Positions 46,090-57,796 of a DNA stretch of 64,000 nucleotides are shown here, in pieces; positions within the stretch are counted from its first letter, which is position 1, and each line of letters begins with the position of its first letter. Position numbers and translations under genes: made by a program. Source of the stretch: Amaurobius ferox (lineage: Eukaryota; Arthropoda; Arachnida; Araneae; Amaurobiidae); the NCBI GenBank assembly GCA_951213105.1, contig OX578136.1, positions 77,062,437 through 77,126,436 on the forward strand, given 5' to 3'. The notes beneath the pieces were generated by a model. That model searched no databases. It was not told the origin of the DNA and was given only the letters and a program-made list of their open reading frames with translations.

Positions 46090-46622
46090 TATATCCATTT
46101 ATTCATAATTCAAATCGAAAAAATAATAATAAAAATGAACAAATGCATTTGATTTGAATGCGTTGCTAAAAACATGATATAAAACGAGTCTCCCTCATAA
46201 AATACTGATAATTAAATAACAATTTTCATTTCTTAATACTTTTCATTGTTGAGTAATCGCCTGTGAAAGATAAACCATGGTGATAGAATTTCCATTTAAA
46301 TTCATGTTTCAAACCTGCGATTTGCGCTGATAAGTGCAATAAAGTTAAACTAAACTCAGAGATAGAGTTTTAATTCACTTTCACCCTTTAAACTAACGAC
46401 TGTTTGGAGGAACAAGGGAGTTTGAGAGGAGAACTTCTATGAAAGTTTCGGTTTTCATTAATACCTCGACAAGCCCTTTTCTTAAAAACTCGAAATATAG
46501 ACTAAATTTTAAGTAGGTGCTATATCAAATCTATCCACAAAATTTCAATAAATTCGGTTCAACCGTTCTCTCGTGATGATGGAACAAACAGACAGCCGGA
46601 TTTTCTATTTTATTTATATAGA
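46090..46622 (-). mobile_element. family D Helitron, second copy, 3'-truncated
   Basis: 5' TCTATATAAATAAAATAGAA (T at 46622), short GGCTGTCTGTTTG microsatellite, core AACGGTTGAACCGAATTTAT then TGAAATTTTGTGG. The body is shared with the first D copy (ATTTCCATTTAAATTCATGT; CTGATAATTAAATAA on the plus strand). No hairpin-CTAG end. Confidence 0.65.
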
Positions 46623-47145
46623 TATATGTAAAGCTTTTGTTAACTGAAAGGAAATCTACATATGTCAGCATATGCTATAAAAAACTTTAGGTGGAGTTTT
46701 CTTTCATAATTTTTGAAGCGGTACGGTATTTGAGAATAGGTTAAATGGTAGGTATTTGTCTATGTCTAGAGACCCTCAAAATTCGCGACTCGCGAAATAT
46801 GCGAAAAATTAAAAAATTCAAATAATGATGGGAAACATGATTTTAAGTCAAATGAAACATATTTACATGTGTTGACTCACGAACTACGAATTTTTGCAAA
46901 TCTGCCCACATGAACGAATTTTTACTTCTACTTGGAAATTTTAAGAGTATCTGCCGAAAAAAATCGTAAATTTAAGCCATTTTATCCGTTTATTGCTTTT
47001 TTCGTGGGAAAAAAAATTCAATCTCTGTCAAGAGGTGGCGCAACGATCGCGAAATAGGAAATAACCGCCAAGCAGTAGTTGTCACTGTTCCAGGAATTTG
47101 GAATAGAACTTCAGTTGATAAAAAATATCGTCCATTCACCACATT

Positions 47146-47397
47146 ATGCCACCGAAAGTGAGTATAGATGAAAGAATAAAACATTTATCCCAAGACGGAA
47201 TGAAGAAGTCTGGAAACTTGATGTTGTGCAGTTTCTGCAATAAACGAGTTGCATGGGAAACTGCCGATGGTGTAAAAAAACACATTGCAAGCAGAAGTCA
47301 CGTGGAAACGGTGAAGACGGTCAACCGCCAAAGGACGTTTGCTAAATTTAATTACATTTGGCTATTAATTATAATTATTAAATCGTTAATATTGTAG
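47146..47397 (+). CDS. possible BED/CGGBP1-like zinc-finger peptide, first exon or fragment
   Basis: An ATG-initiated frame of 83 codons starts MPPKVSIDERIKHLSQDGMK. Residues 28-52 form a zinc-finger pattern, C28-x2-C31-x14-H46-x5-H52 (CSFCNKR...KKHIASRSH), like BED/U1-type fingers of CGGBP1-like proteins, a group derived from hAT transposases. After about residue 62 the sequence turns AT-driven and hydrophobic, so the true exon probably ends near 47335 at a splice site I cannot fix, or the gene is truncated. Composition is richer in GC than its flanks. No hAT ends were found around it. It could be a domesticated host gene exon, a retained single-domain protein, or a remnant. The finger pattern is seen; function is inferred. 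Confidence 0.4.
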   Translation: MPPKVSIDERIKHLSQDGMKKSGNLMLCSFCNKRVAWETADGVKKHIASRSHVETVKTVNRQRTFAKFNYIWLLIIIIKSLIL

Positions 47398-48870
47398 CTA
47401 TATATGATTTTCTTGTGTATTGTTTTGTGTTTAGAGTGTCGATATGTAAAAAATGTGCTTCAGTTTTTAACTCGGGCGGCCTTCAGAACCCAAGAGTATT
47501 TCCTTTTCACTCAAGAATTTTTCCTATTTACTCAAGAATTTTTGTCTATGTTACTCAAAAAATTAAGGGTATTTCATTCAAGAGTTTTGAGGGCCTCTAA
47601 CTATGTCCAGTGTAATAATCAAAAAGTTGATACATCATGTGTCGAAAGAGAATTTATGCCCGAAAATGAGCATTGTAAAATATAAGGAACTGTATTCATA
47701 GCCATAGCATCACCACTGTTCAATGGTTAATGTCACTGAACAGAAATGGATAATTATTCAACAGCTGTGCCTAAAACAGCGAGTTTTTTACAGTTTCAGA
47801 ATTACTCTAAATGTGAAAATTTCACCGCAAATTGTAAATAAAGTTTCTTTACTTTATATATTCAGCACACAAAAAAACGGGTATGCAGCTAGTTTTATTC
47901 GTAATTCTTTAACATTAACATATTATTTATGTACCAAATGAATAGTTTTTAATTTTACAAACCCAAAAGATGGGATGCTAGTAGATTAAAATTGCATCAA
48001 TCATTTAAACTGACATTAAATGATACAGACTAAATCATTATGTGCGTGTTTTGTCAGATGCGATTGTACAATTCTGTAGTAGTAGAATAAAGCATTCAAA
48101 ACATTTAGAGAAGTATAAATTATTTTCGTGTGTAACGTAAATTAAAAGTTTAAAAGTAGGAATATAACTTTTTGTACGAATTTTTAACGAATAATGTATA
48201 TTAATGATATTTTAAAATTCCCCTACAATATGTAATATGTGCAAAGGGGAAATTCAACTCTCGGATTTTAATGGACTGAAACGTGATTAGCATCCATAAA
48301 TACGAATAAAACATTTTTTAATAATATTTGCTTATATGTCAGTGTGTCTGTCACAATATAAATCTGTGAGTTACATTAAGTACATTTATTTCTATTCCAA
48401 TATGGATCAAGAATACATGCAAGCCATTTAATATCATTAGTTCTACATTTATGAAACTACAACAAAACATTTACTTGAAAACAAAATAAAAAATATATTA
48501 AATATATCAACGTGTTTCAAAAGCAAAATCCAGCTTTCTTCTTCAGGATGAAGACGCAGAGAAACGGCACTATCGAAATGCAAGAACGTGTCCGTCTCAA
48601 TAATACCAGAGTGTATATGTCGATTTTAATTATTATACCTGAATACTTTGTATCTGTTTAAAGGTTATCAGCTTATAGATAAATGTGTTTCTGCTTTTTT
48701 CTGGTGTAGTTGCTTTGATTATCTATCATGAAAATAGAGGCTTCCTTTCCTACCGGTTAAAACTTTTGTTCAATATTTTTTCTGTACGAAAGCAATACTT
48801 CCCTTTTGTAAGGGAATTAAACATCATGGATAGTGTAAAATACATTGTACACTAAAGATTTATAGTTTTT
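47398..48870. other. AT-rich stretch, unassigned
   Basis: ACTCAAGAATTTTTCCTATT and near-copies (47500-47560) form a short ~22-bp repeat, also seen in an open frame as FTQEFFLFTQEF. No continuation of the zinc-finger gene is recognisable. Confidence 0.35.
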
Positions 48871-48879
48871 TGTGTGTCT

Positions 48880-49005
48880 GAATGATGCGCTAAGTAAAAA
48901 TGAGTTTTAACAAAAGTTAACATTTACTGAAAGGAAATTGGGTTAAACACCTTTAAAGGAATTGTCGATCGAGAAAAAGAAAGAATATTTTTGAAATTGT
49001 GTTTT
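48880..49005 (+). repeat. diverged copy of dispersed repeat G
   Basis: TGAATGATGCGCTAAGT, AAATTGGGTTAAACACCTTT and GGAATTGTCGATCGAG parallel the blocks at 54855-55110 and 56230-56480 in the same order. Old repeat of unknown class. Confidence 0.4.
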
Positions 49006-50175
49006 CGAAGTGAATAAAGCTGTTTCTGCAGAATTATTCTACTCATTAGAAATAGTTTTTTTTTTAATTCTAAGCATTGGAGTGGGTTAATATTAGCTTA
49101 ATTTTGTACAAATACATTTAATTGTGCAGGTATAGGCGTGATACGTGCAAGGTCACCATAATCAGTGTGTTATCCTTTCCCGTATTTGTATTAAAGCATG
49201 ATTTTATGTTTATCAGCCTATTACGACTTCGAGTTTGATCGTCCAAGCACAGCAATTCTATTTTGAAATAGTATCAAAGTTCAGATCGGATCGGTTACTT
49301 TTGTGGTTCCTAAACATGTTGTGTGCGAAGGAAAGTCGCCAACAAGTACTGGAAGCAATTACCATATATGCTATATATAATAGATGATTGACACAAACTT
49401 CCAAAACTGTCCAAAAGTCTTTCTTAAGTTGATTGGGCCTAAACAGTAGTTTTTTTCGAGTGATCCCCTATTTCCGCGAAGTAATTAAGAAAGGGTATCG
49501 GCACGGGTGGTCGACATTCAAATTTCATTAGAGTCAGAAAAGAAGGAGTGGACATAAAGTAATAACAGTTGACGAGCAGAATGTCAAAAAAATAGTCATT
49601 CGGAGAAGATTTTTTACGCTTTTTCATCAAACCTACAAGATCAAAGTGAGTGTTCAGAGTGAGATATTACCACAGATTTCTAGTATTGGGAAAGATAGAA
49701 AGACTCCATCTATTCTTTATAATATCTATGGTAATTACCTAGACATGTGGTGTCAAAGACAGTAATTCCAGGACCAGGATCCAAGAATCCACGAGTGTTG
49801 GCGTCGATAGCTTCCTGTTCGGAGGTAATATTCGTTGTTTATTGTGAGTTTCACAGGAGTATCATCACTCATGCTTAGATTGTAATCTTAGTGTACATTT
49901 GGTGAGTGTACAGATGTAAAAAGCTTTTTCAGTTGATTATATCAAGCGAGAAGTTGTACATTACAGTTAATAAATTTGATTTTTTTTCTGAAACTCTGAA
50001 ACTGTTTGTGTGTGCATCTTTGATTTTTAGGAGATTGAATATTAGTGTTCCAGGACTGATTTTGAGTTAGGTTCTTTTAGATGCAGTTTCAGTATTCTGA
50101 AGGTAAGAACATACGTATGTAAATATGCTTTCTCTGAAAAGATTATAGATAGTGTAGTGTGGTATATTAAAATCC
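49006..50175. other. unassigned stretch
   Basis: No coding motif or repeat recognised. 49430-49640 is somewhat GC-richer but has no domain signature in any frame. Confidence 0.35.
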
Positions 50176-50285
50176 TTTCTATTTTCTCATTTATATTCTA
50201 TTTCTCCATTTACATTCTTTTTTACATTTATATTCTATTTTTTCATTTACATTCTATTTTCCATTTGCATTTTTACATTTCGTTA
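50176..50285. repeat. short T-rich tandem repeat
   Basis: CATTTACATTCTATTTT-type units of about 20-22 bp, five imperfect copies. Confidence 0.7.
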
Positions 50286-51489
50286 TTTAAACAATTATAT
50301 ATATATATACAGAAAATTTGCATTTGGAAAATTTTGTGTGTTATATACAAGTTAAATTTTAGATTCTTTTGTTTCATTTTTATTTTGATAGATTAGCTCG
50401 GTTAATGAATCAACATTTTTTGTTTTATAAATCATTTGGCTTATAAAATATAAAAATTGTGTTAAAACCATGTATAGAGACTTTCATGCAATCCATAATA
50501 TTTAGTATAGCTGTAGTACTGTTAACGATTTTCCAGATGATAACTGTGTAGTTTAAGAGAAGAGTTTACTTTAAAAAAAGTAGTGTTTAATTTTTGCACA
50601 AATAGTTAATGTTGCAATTTTTTTTAATAATACCCCAACACCCTTTAGTAAAATCGTAGTCAATTATTTTATCATGCAAAGTTCAGATCAGACTAAATTT
50701 TAGTTCAAATGAAATACTTATTTCAGTAATATTTTTTAACAATCATTTTAACTTTTTAATGATGTGAAACGTCTTTAAGCACGAGGTTGAGTACATCTGG
50801 AAACAAAAATGTAACTAATATGAAATGGAAATTAAAACCATAGGTCAATTTACTTTAGCCACGAAATAGGGAATCTTGCCGATGAATTTAGTGAACTATC
50901 GCTAACTTTTGGCGAGTTATGGAAACTATTAGAACCAGACTATTTTATTATAGAATATTTTAAGTGGATTTGTGTGTGTGATTATAATTTCAAATATAAA
51001 GAAATCACTAAACATGGCAATGCATATGTCCATTCTAGGCTTCCATTTAGATCTACAGAATTAATAAAATGTGATTTTGCAGATGTATTTCAAATTATAA
51101 AATTATCATGCAAGCAACTGTTAGCGATTTAGCAAAATCTATTAAAATTTATTCTGATTTTAAAATTATGTATTCTCAATCGCTTAAGAAGGAAAGCTTG
51201 AAGGAAATCAACGTATGTGGAAAGGATGGTGAATTTAGTGTACAGGATGGTGAATTTAGTGTAGAGGATGGTAATATTGTTCATGGGTACTAAGTAATTA
51301 TTTCAAACATATATAGATATAAAATCTTAAGGGAATCATTTAATGAAAATTTCGGAGTTGTTAAAATGAAAGCGTTAGAGAAATCGTATTTCTGATTCCT
51401 GGGATTGACAAAGATATAGACAATTAAGCAAAAGCTACCTAGGATGTAATAGTTATGGCAAAATGCGTAAATCATTTGCAAAATCCTGG
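50286..51489. other. AT-rich stretch, unassigned
   Basis: GATGGTGAATTTAGTGTA repeats 2.5 times with 21-bp period at 51224-51275 inside an open frame (51108-51293), giving DGEFSVQDGEFSVEDG, but with no known family. A CTTTTGGCGAGTTATGG piece at about 50906 may be worn family A. Confidence 0.35.
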
Positions 51490-51491
51490 GA

Positions 51492-52147
51492 ATGACAACT
51501 GCGCCTAAGAAACGGATTCTTGTGGACTTTGAAGGTTCGTTCTTGAGCTCGGTGTTTTTGATTGTAGTAACTGCACATTCAAAATGGCCAGAAGTATGTC
51601 CATTGAAACGTATTATGAGTTATATGATCATTGAAATACTTCAGTTTCTTATTACGGATATTCATTTGTTTTCCAGGAATTTCAAACATTTTATAAATCA
51701 AATGGTGTATATCACATTGTAAACTCTACGTTTTATTCTAGCTCAAATAGAAAGGCAGAAAGGTTTGTGTACATACAATTGCCAAATATGCCATGTATTG
51801 GTTTATTTACTATACCATGAGATTAGATAAACTGGAAGGCTGTAGTGCAAATAGCAAATTATAATCATTTCTTATGCATTATAGAAAAAGTGCCGCATTC
51901 CGCAACCCAGAAATATCCTTTCTGGTTGTTTCTTAAACTAAAATTTGAGACCAGGAGACATTTTGGCATTGTTAATGTATGTAGATTTATGATATATACA
52001 AAGCCAAACAAAAGCCCAGACTCGTAGGTACCAGTTTATAACAGACTTGGCCCGAGAGGTCATGAAATAAATAAATGAAGGCGCTTAAATTACAGGTGTG
52101 GTTGGGTCAGAAAATCTACTGGATGTCAGCCGAAACCATCAGATTGG
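51492..52147 (+). pseudogene. Ty3/Gypsy-type integrase relic
   Basis: The frame at 51492-51722 reads ILVDFEGSF and FLIVVTAHSKWPEV, matching the integrase catalytic core of Gypsy elements (usual form HIDFAGPF...LIVVDAHSKWPEV), with the first catalytic Asp. Next comes LITDIHLFSRNFKHF, the usual VSDNG...F block with its Gly changed. In another frame SSNRKAERFVYTI (about 51738-51776) matches the NGxAERFVQT block that holds the catalytic Glu. Further on, TQKYPFWLFLKLKFETR (about 51908 on) aligns with the SPAELFLGRxLRTR block. RT, RNase H and LTRs are not recognisable. The C-terminal portion is cut by the fold-back element at 52152. Frameshifts and stops make it dead. Confidence 0.65.
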
Positions 52148-52151
52148 TTAA

Positions 52152-52880
52152 GGGGACATAAGACCTTTAAAAGGGCCATAAACAGAGTAAATTAGCGTAT
52201 TACACTTTTTATTTTGTACCTCTAAAAATTTTATGGCTAATAAATTAATACCTGTAAAATATGTGATATTTTTTTCAATAAGGTGAATCTTATAATAATA
52301 TTTTTAAAAATTGTATAATTTATATGTATTTATTAAAATTTTATTTTTATATAGGTTGCTTCTGCGCATGATTGCAACAAAACTATTGCTTCCAGAAACA
52401 AAAATATTGCTGACTCTGATGCAAAACTATTCATTCAAAAAGACTTACATCAAAATCAAGACATTTGCATAATTGAATTAAAAAAAATATTTAGAATTAA
52501 AAATATAATTAAATTTTAAATTTAATTTAAACAGAGTTAAATTATGCAAATGTTTTGATTTTAATCTAAGACTTCTTGAATGGATACTTTGCATCATAGT
52601 CAGCAATATTTTTGTTTTTGGAAGTAATAGTTTTGTTGAAATCATGCGCGCAAGCAACCTATATAAAATCATATTTTAATAAATACATGCAAATTATGGA
52701 ATTTTTAAAAATATTATTACAAGATTCACCTTATTGAAAAGTTATCACTTATTCTACAGGTATTCACTTATTAGCCATAAAATTTTTAGGTATTATCGAT
52801 GTATAATAGAAGAAGTACAAAATAAAATGTGAAATACGGAAATTTACTTTTTTTATGGCACTTAAAAGGTCCTATGCTCC
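52152..52880. mobile_element. fold-back element with TTAA flanks
   Basis: TTAA at 52148-52151 and 52881-52884. Termini GGGGACATAAGACCTTT and (reverse complement) GGAGCATAGGACCTTTT. Inverted similarity covers nearly the whole element: TTTTATGGCTAATAA, CAATAAGGTGAATCTT, ATATAGGTTGCTT, CAACAAAACTATT, AACAAAAATATTGCTGACT and ACATTTGCATAATT each occur in both arms. Arms are 320-350 bp with a ~60-bp centre (about 52472-52530). TTAA suggests mobilisation by a piggyBac-like enzyme, but the termini are not the usual CCC type, so the class is open. Confidence 0.75.
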
Positions 52881-52884
52881 TTAA

Positions 52885-53335
52885 AGAATTAACCAATGAG
52901 GAACTATTGGCGCATCGCCTTCAGGACAACCAAAGAGATACGGTGGGCGTATCTGGACCTTAGGCGAAACGATGTGGCAACAGGCAGAAAAAGTTCAACA
53001 TATAGATAAGATTTACTCATGAAGTTGCAATGCAATTCAGCAGTCGATATTAAGAAATGGTTTGAAGAGTCCACTTTAATAATGGAGAGGATATGAGGGC
53101 TAAGAAAGTGGTTTAAGAGCCATTATTCAGATTCAGACATGGTGTAAGAAAATCATTCAGATATACAAGTGTGTATTCAGCCTGTAGTAAATACTGAGAA
53201 GTGGTTAAGCAATGAGTGACCCACATTCGATTCAACGTCTAAAGACAACAAGAGAGGTATGTATCAATCAGCTGTTATAAATGGTCGAATAAATAATTTT
53301 AAGCAAATAGTTGCTTGGTCTCACACACCCAGTCT

Positions 53336-53336
<1 letters not shown>
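52885..53336. other. probable continuation of the Gypsy relic, then unassigned
   Basis: AATTAACCAATGAGGAAC directly follows the fold-back element and should be the other half of the interrupted retroelement. GGACAACCAAAGAGATACGG to about 52990 is protein-like in composition but not recognisable. No LTR pair found. Confidence 0.35.
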
Positions 53337-53401
<65 letters not shown>

Positions 53402-53403
53402 AT
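53337..53403. repeat. (TA)n(TG)n compound microsatellite
   Basis: About 48 bases of TA followed by about 16 of TG. Confidence 0.95.
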
Positions 53404-54290
53404 ATTTAATGTAAGTGAATCTTAAATGTATATGTTTAATAAATAATGTTTATTTTAAAGTTTCAAATGGTGTAACTTAATTTGCGTAGTACGTTAATAC
53501 TTGTATTTTATGAACTCGCACACATAATTTATGGTGGTTTAATGCTTCAAAGATGAAATGCACGGCTATATGATTTATAGACAATTTAAGAATTATAATT
53601 TAAGTCAACCCAAATCCATTGTTTTATATTAAAGAAGAAGCTAACTGGATATTATATCAATAAGTGTGCACCACAGTAATCATTAGTGGCTTGGATTTAA
53701 TTAAACCTGAATCAGCTTCGTAAAAAAGTTAATTTTTTCAGAAAATGGGAAATTGTAGAATGTTTAGGTCAGAATGTTTCGATGCGGGATTATAAACATA
53801 AAGATGAAAATGGAAATTTGAAAAATTAATGATAGAGAGGGCACATTTAACCACAAAACTGCTATAAGGAATGAAGTGCATGGGCGGCACTTAATCAGGT
53901 GTGATGGATCTAGAGAGATCTTGTCACAAATCAGTTTAAATCTAGAGATGTCCATTACTTACGAGGTGTACGAGGTGGTTAATTCTTCTCTGATTGCAGA
54001 GATGGATAAACTGTAAGTGTGGCGGTTCACGATCTAGATGACAACAGTTGGACTTTAAAATATACACGCGATCTGCCGCTGAACCACCCCTGAGTACCCA
54101 AGTCAGCAAGTCACCTGACAGAATGGCAAATTACTTCATTCAAGGAAGGGAGAAAACTGTAAGGTATATATACACTTTTTAGGTACAGAGCTGACGCAAA
54201 ACAACCAAGATGATATCTGATATGTTGTCACTGGGGAGGATGACGACGAAGCTAATTAAAAGCTTTGTAAAGTACAACCAGAATAAAAGT
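53404..54290. other. unassigned stretch
   Basis: 53940-54250 is GC-richer (GGCGGTTCACGATCTAG) and may belong to the same old retroelement, but no motif supports it. Confidence 0.3.
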
Positions 54291-54299
54291 ATTAATTGT

Positions 54300-54392
54300 A
54301 TTCTGGAGCATGGGAAGCAATTTATGGATTTGGGAAATCGTATGGGTAGCAATGTATGGATATGGGAAAGCGTATGGTAAGCAATTAAATGA
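54300..54392. repeat. short imperfect tandem repeat
   Basis: Units of GGGAAGCAATTTATGGAT / GGTAGCAATGTATGGATAT with ATGGGAAAKCGTATGG links, about 37-bp period, 2.5 copies. Confidence 0.7.
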
Positions 54393-54854
54393 TATATTTT
54401 GAAAGAGTTCTAATTTGCGCCCATTACAATTATAAATCTACATGTCTTAAGGACGTAAATTCTTTTGAAAATAACACACTCCCGGCTGAGAATAAAAGTG
54501 TTAATGTCTCGCAGACGCTCGTTATTATTCTACGTAATGCAGTCCATTTCTAGGTAAATGTACGTACGGAAAATTAATTTAATGTATGATTATGAGCATC
54601 TTTAATTCTTGGACTACTCGAAACTGCAAGTTGCATCTTAGTGTATATCAATATAAATTGTCTAAGAATTTGATGCCGGCTTCGTGAAAGGACCGAAATC
54701 GTCCATTCCCATAGAAGTTCAATAAAATTGCGGCTCATATCAAGCACCTTGTTGCCATTGCAGATTTCTCCTATTACATGCTAACGACAGCATTATAAGC
54801 GCAAAATCGATCCACGGATGTTGCTATCAACAAAAAGAGTGTCTTCCAAATTTT
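54393..54854. other. unassigned stretch
   Basis: No gene, RNA or repeat recognised. Confidence 0.35.
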
Positions 54855-55110
54855 ATAATTTTCTTTCCTGAACGATGCTCTGCTTTTAAAAACTCTCTTA
54901 AGGATAACCAGGTTATTGATTAAATGTTTATCTGAAGATAATTAAGTTAAGCACTTTTAGTATAACTTAACTTGGATGTTAACGTAGAAAGGAGAGAAGG
55001 CTTTTAACAAGTTGTCCCTTGCAAAGAAAGTTGCATTCTCCCATAACTTATTATCAGCTCATTTGAAAAAAAGCTTATTTAGTTTAAGAACTTCAGCTTT
55101 TAAACCAGTT
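54855..55110 (+). repeat. dispersed repeat G, copy 2
   Basis: CTGAACGATGCTCTGCTTTT, GATAATTAAGTTAAGCACTT, GGCTTTTAACAAGTTGTCCC and GCTCATTTGAAAAAAAGCTT parallel the copy at 56230-56480. Confidence 0.5.
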
Positions 55111-56229
55111 TTCTTTTATATAAATATGCTTTAATGAAAATGAAAACGAATTATATAAAATGATTTGACCATGAAACTTAGTATATGGTGTTACATGAAA
55201 TATCTACTCATTAACGCATTATCTTTTTAAATATTAGACATATATTTAGACTTTAGGGAAACAATAAGCAACAGCCTCCTTGATTGCACCCAAATATGTT
55301 ACCTACTGAACAACTATTGGCCGTAAATGATAACTAAGATTACTATGCATATTATTCCTTCCCAAATACGTTCGGAAGGTGACGCCAACCTCTTCTGTCC
55401 ACTATAACATTGTATTCAAACTTAGGCGTCGAATAAAGTCATAATTTAAACACTGACAAAACAATCATCAGAACCAAAATTCGAACATATTTTTCCTGAT
55501 CATCTACACAGTAGCCACTTGTTGCACCCGTATTGACTTGTAAGGAGTTATCAACTTACATATGTAAATGTTGCATATACATTTGATAACGGCTTGTCTC
55601 ATCATGCCTGTCTGTAAAAAATTCAAAAATGAGCATTTTATTTCCTTTAATTCCTGAGGTACAGGAGGCCCAAAACAGCTACTTGGTGACTCTGGTAGAA
55701 GGTGCCCATCAGAGCTTTTACCATTATACGCTGAATATTTTAACATAACTTGGCTGGTGCGCACATTATTAAGTCAATAATTTCAATTATCGATATCGTC
55801 CTTAATTTTTCAAGAAAATGTAACGGATAGATTTTGGCTCTGGTAATAATGGTACACAATTTAGTAATTGACATATTTTGATAATATGGCTATATAAATT
55901 AAATTTCATATTTTTATGAAATGATCAATTTCGGTGGTTGCAACTATCATACCTTAATTATCCTCTATTTACTGATTATTTTTCATATTATTTCGTTTTA
56001 CTCCTGCGACCAAGCATAGATTTTATATTCATTTTGAGCACTATTCGTGAAACACAGAATATAACTGATTATTTGAGAAAAGATTGATTCAAATATGCTA
56101 ACGGTAAAACATGGGAAATCAAATAAAAGCCTTGAAACACTTGAATGTAATAACAAAAGGAAGCACTTAATAGTATAAAATGTTCTAAGAAACATTAGAA
56201 GTCGAATTCATACGCTGAACATTTAAGGA
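55111..56229. other. AT-rich stretch, unassigned
   Basis: The minus-strand open frame at 55504-55764 has no recognisable family. No RNA or repeat assigned. Confidence 0.35.
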
Positions 56230-56480
56230 ATTTAAGAATTCTCCTTTGTGAACGATGTGCTCAGTTTAAAAATGCTTTTACCGAAAACGGATTTAAGAAA
56301 GGTTGGCGTTTGCCCAAAGAAAATTAAGTTAAACACTTTTAAGGGCATTGTCGCTTGACAAAAGAGGAAAAACTTTTAAAAGGTTATCCAAAGAGAACAA
56401 AGATGTTCTTGTACAACGATTATCCACTAATTTAAAACTATACTTGTGGAGTTTTAAGTTCTTAAGATTTTAAAATTATT
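56230..56480 (+). repeat. dispersed repeat G, copy 3
   Basis: GTGAACGATGTGCTCAGTTT, GAAAATTAAGTTAAACACTT, AAGGGCATTGTCGCTTGAC, AAAACTTTTAAAAGGTTATC and CACTAATTTAAAACTATACTT-type blocks in the same order as in the 48880 and 54855 copies. Confidence 0.5.
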
Positions 56481-57498
56481 TTATACAGACATTAAAGAAT
56501 AAGAAACAATAAAATAGTTTTATAAATAAAGACAACCAAAGTTGGCTATTAACAAAATGTTTTAATAAAATCGTCATCCATGACGTACGTAAAAATTACA
56601 CAACCAGAGCGCTTTCGGACATTATTATGTCCTCCTTCAGTGCGTGTAAAAAATCTGATGTGGGCAGCACATGACTTTCTTATATAATGCAATGAATTTA
56701 GTACTTTTACAGTAAGAAAAATCGATTATTTTTATATTTATTTATATTCTTTCCAAGATATTGAATTTTCGTCAATGAGTCGTCATGTTCCATGTCGTCA
56801 TCATCAATGAGTTGTCATTGATTTAGCTGCATTTTTATCCATTTGGATCATTTGGTCATTTTTATCCATTTTATATTTTTGGCGAGTTTTTCGTTAATGT
56901 AGCAACATTTAAAAAAATCGCCAAGTTGGCGACATTCCACCGAATTCGTCGCCAAAATCTCGCCACGCGTTATGGACGAAGAAATAAGTTATTCTTACAG
57001 CAGATAAATGACTATTGGCGTTCAAATACAAAAGTATTACTTAAAGTATATTTTTTCATGAATGGAACGAGCTAGATCCACGAGAATGATGTCGCCAAAT
57101 TCATCGCTTGGTATTACATGAACATTAAAAGTGAACATGTTTCTCGATAGGATTTTTTTTTAATTTTATATGACTTTTTGATAATTGTTTTGAAAAATGT
57201 GCAATATCTCGAGAACGGTTCATGTTAGCGTTCTAAAATTTATGTCAATCGTTTTCTAATGAAAAATTACATAAGAAATGTCTATTTGAGTAACTTATTA
57301 GCGGTTTTGATTTTTTGACGATTTTTTCAATATTTCACTCGAAAATTTAGAGGGGTTCTGAACATTCGATTGCATATAAGAACAATAAGCTTCCAGTGTT
57401 TACGGATTGTAAATTTTGTACCAAATTTCGTTCGAATCAGTCCGTTCGTTCTTCAGTTATCGTCTCCACAGACTCACTGACACACACACTCACACATA

Positions 57499-57540
<42 letters not shown>

Positions 57541-57718
57541 TACATCACTTCAAAAATGTTTGATTCGTGATCAGGGATGCTTGAAACGTGCCCTCCCGTC
57601 AAAAACTCGAATTCGAATTTTCGACCCTGCCACAATACTTTCCTTATACATTATGTATACACTTATACCTCGCTATACGGCCGCTCTTTATACGGCATTT
57701 CGCTATAACGGCCTTTTT

Positions 57719-57762
57719 AACACTTTACAACAAAGTTGAAAAGTGTTTATGACTTTGTTCAT

Positions 57763-57796
<34 letters not shown>

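Noticed and set aside
51108..51293. Small gene with DGEFSV repeats
   Set aside because: The repeat is a simple 21-bp tandem duplication and the rest of the frame has no family resemblance.
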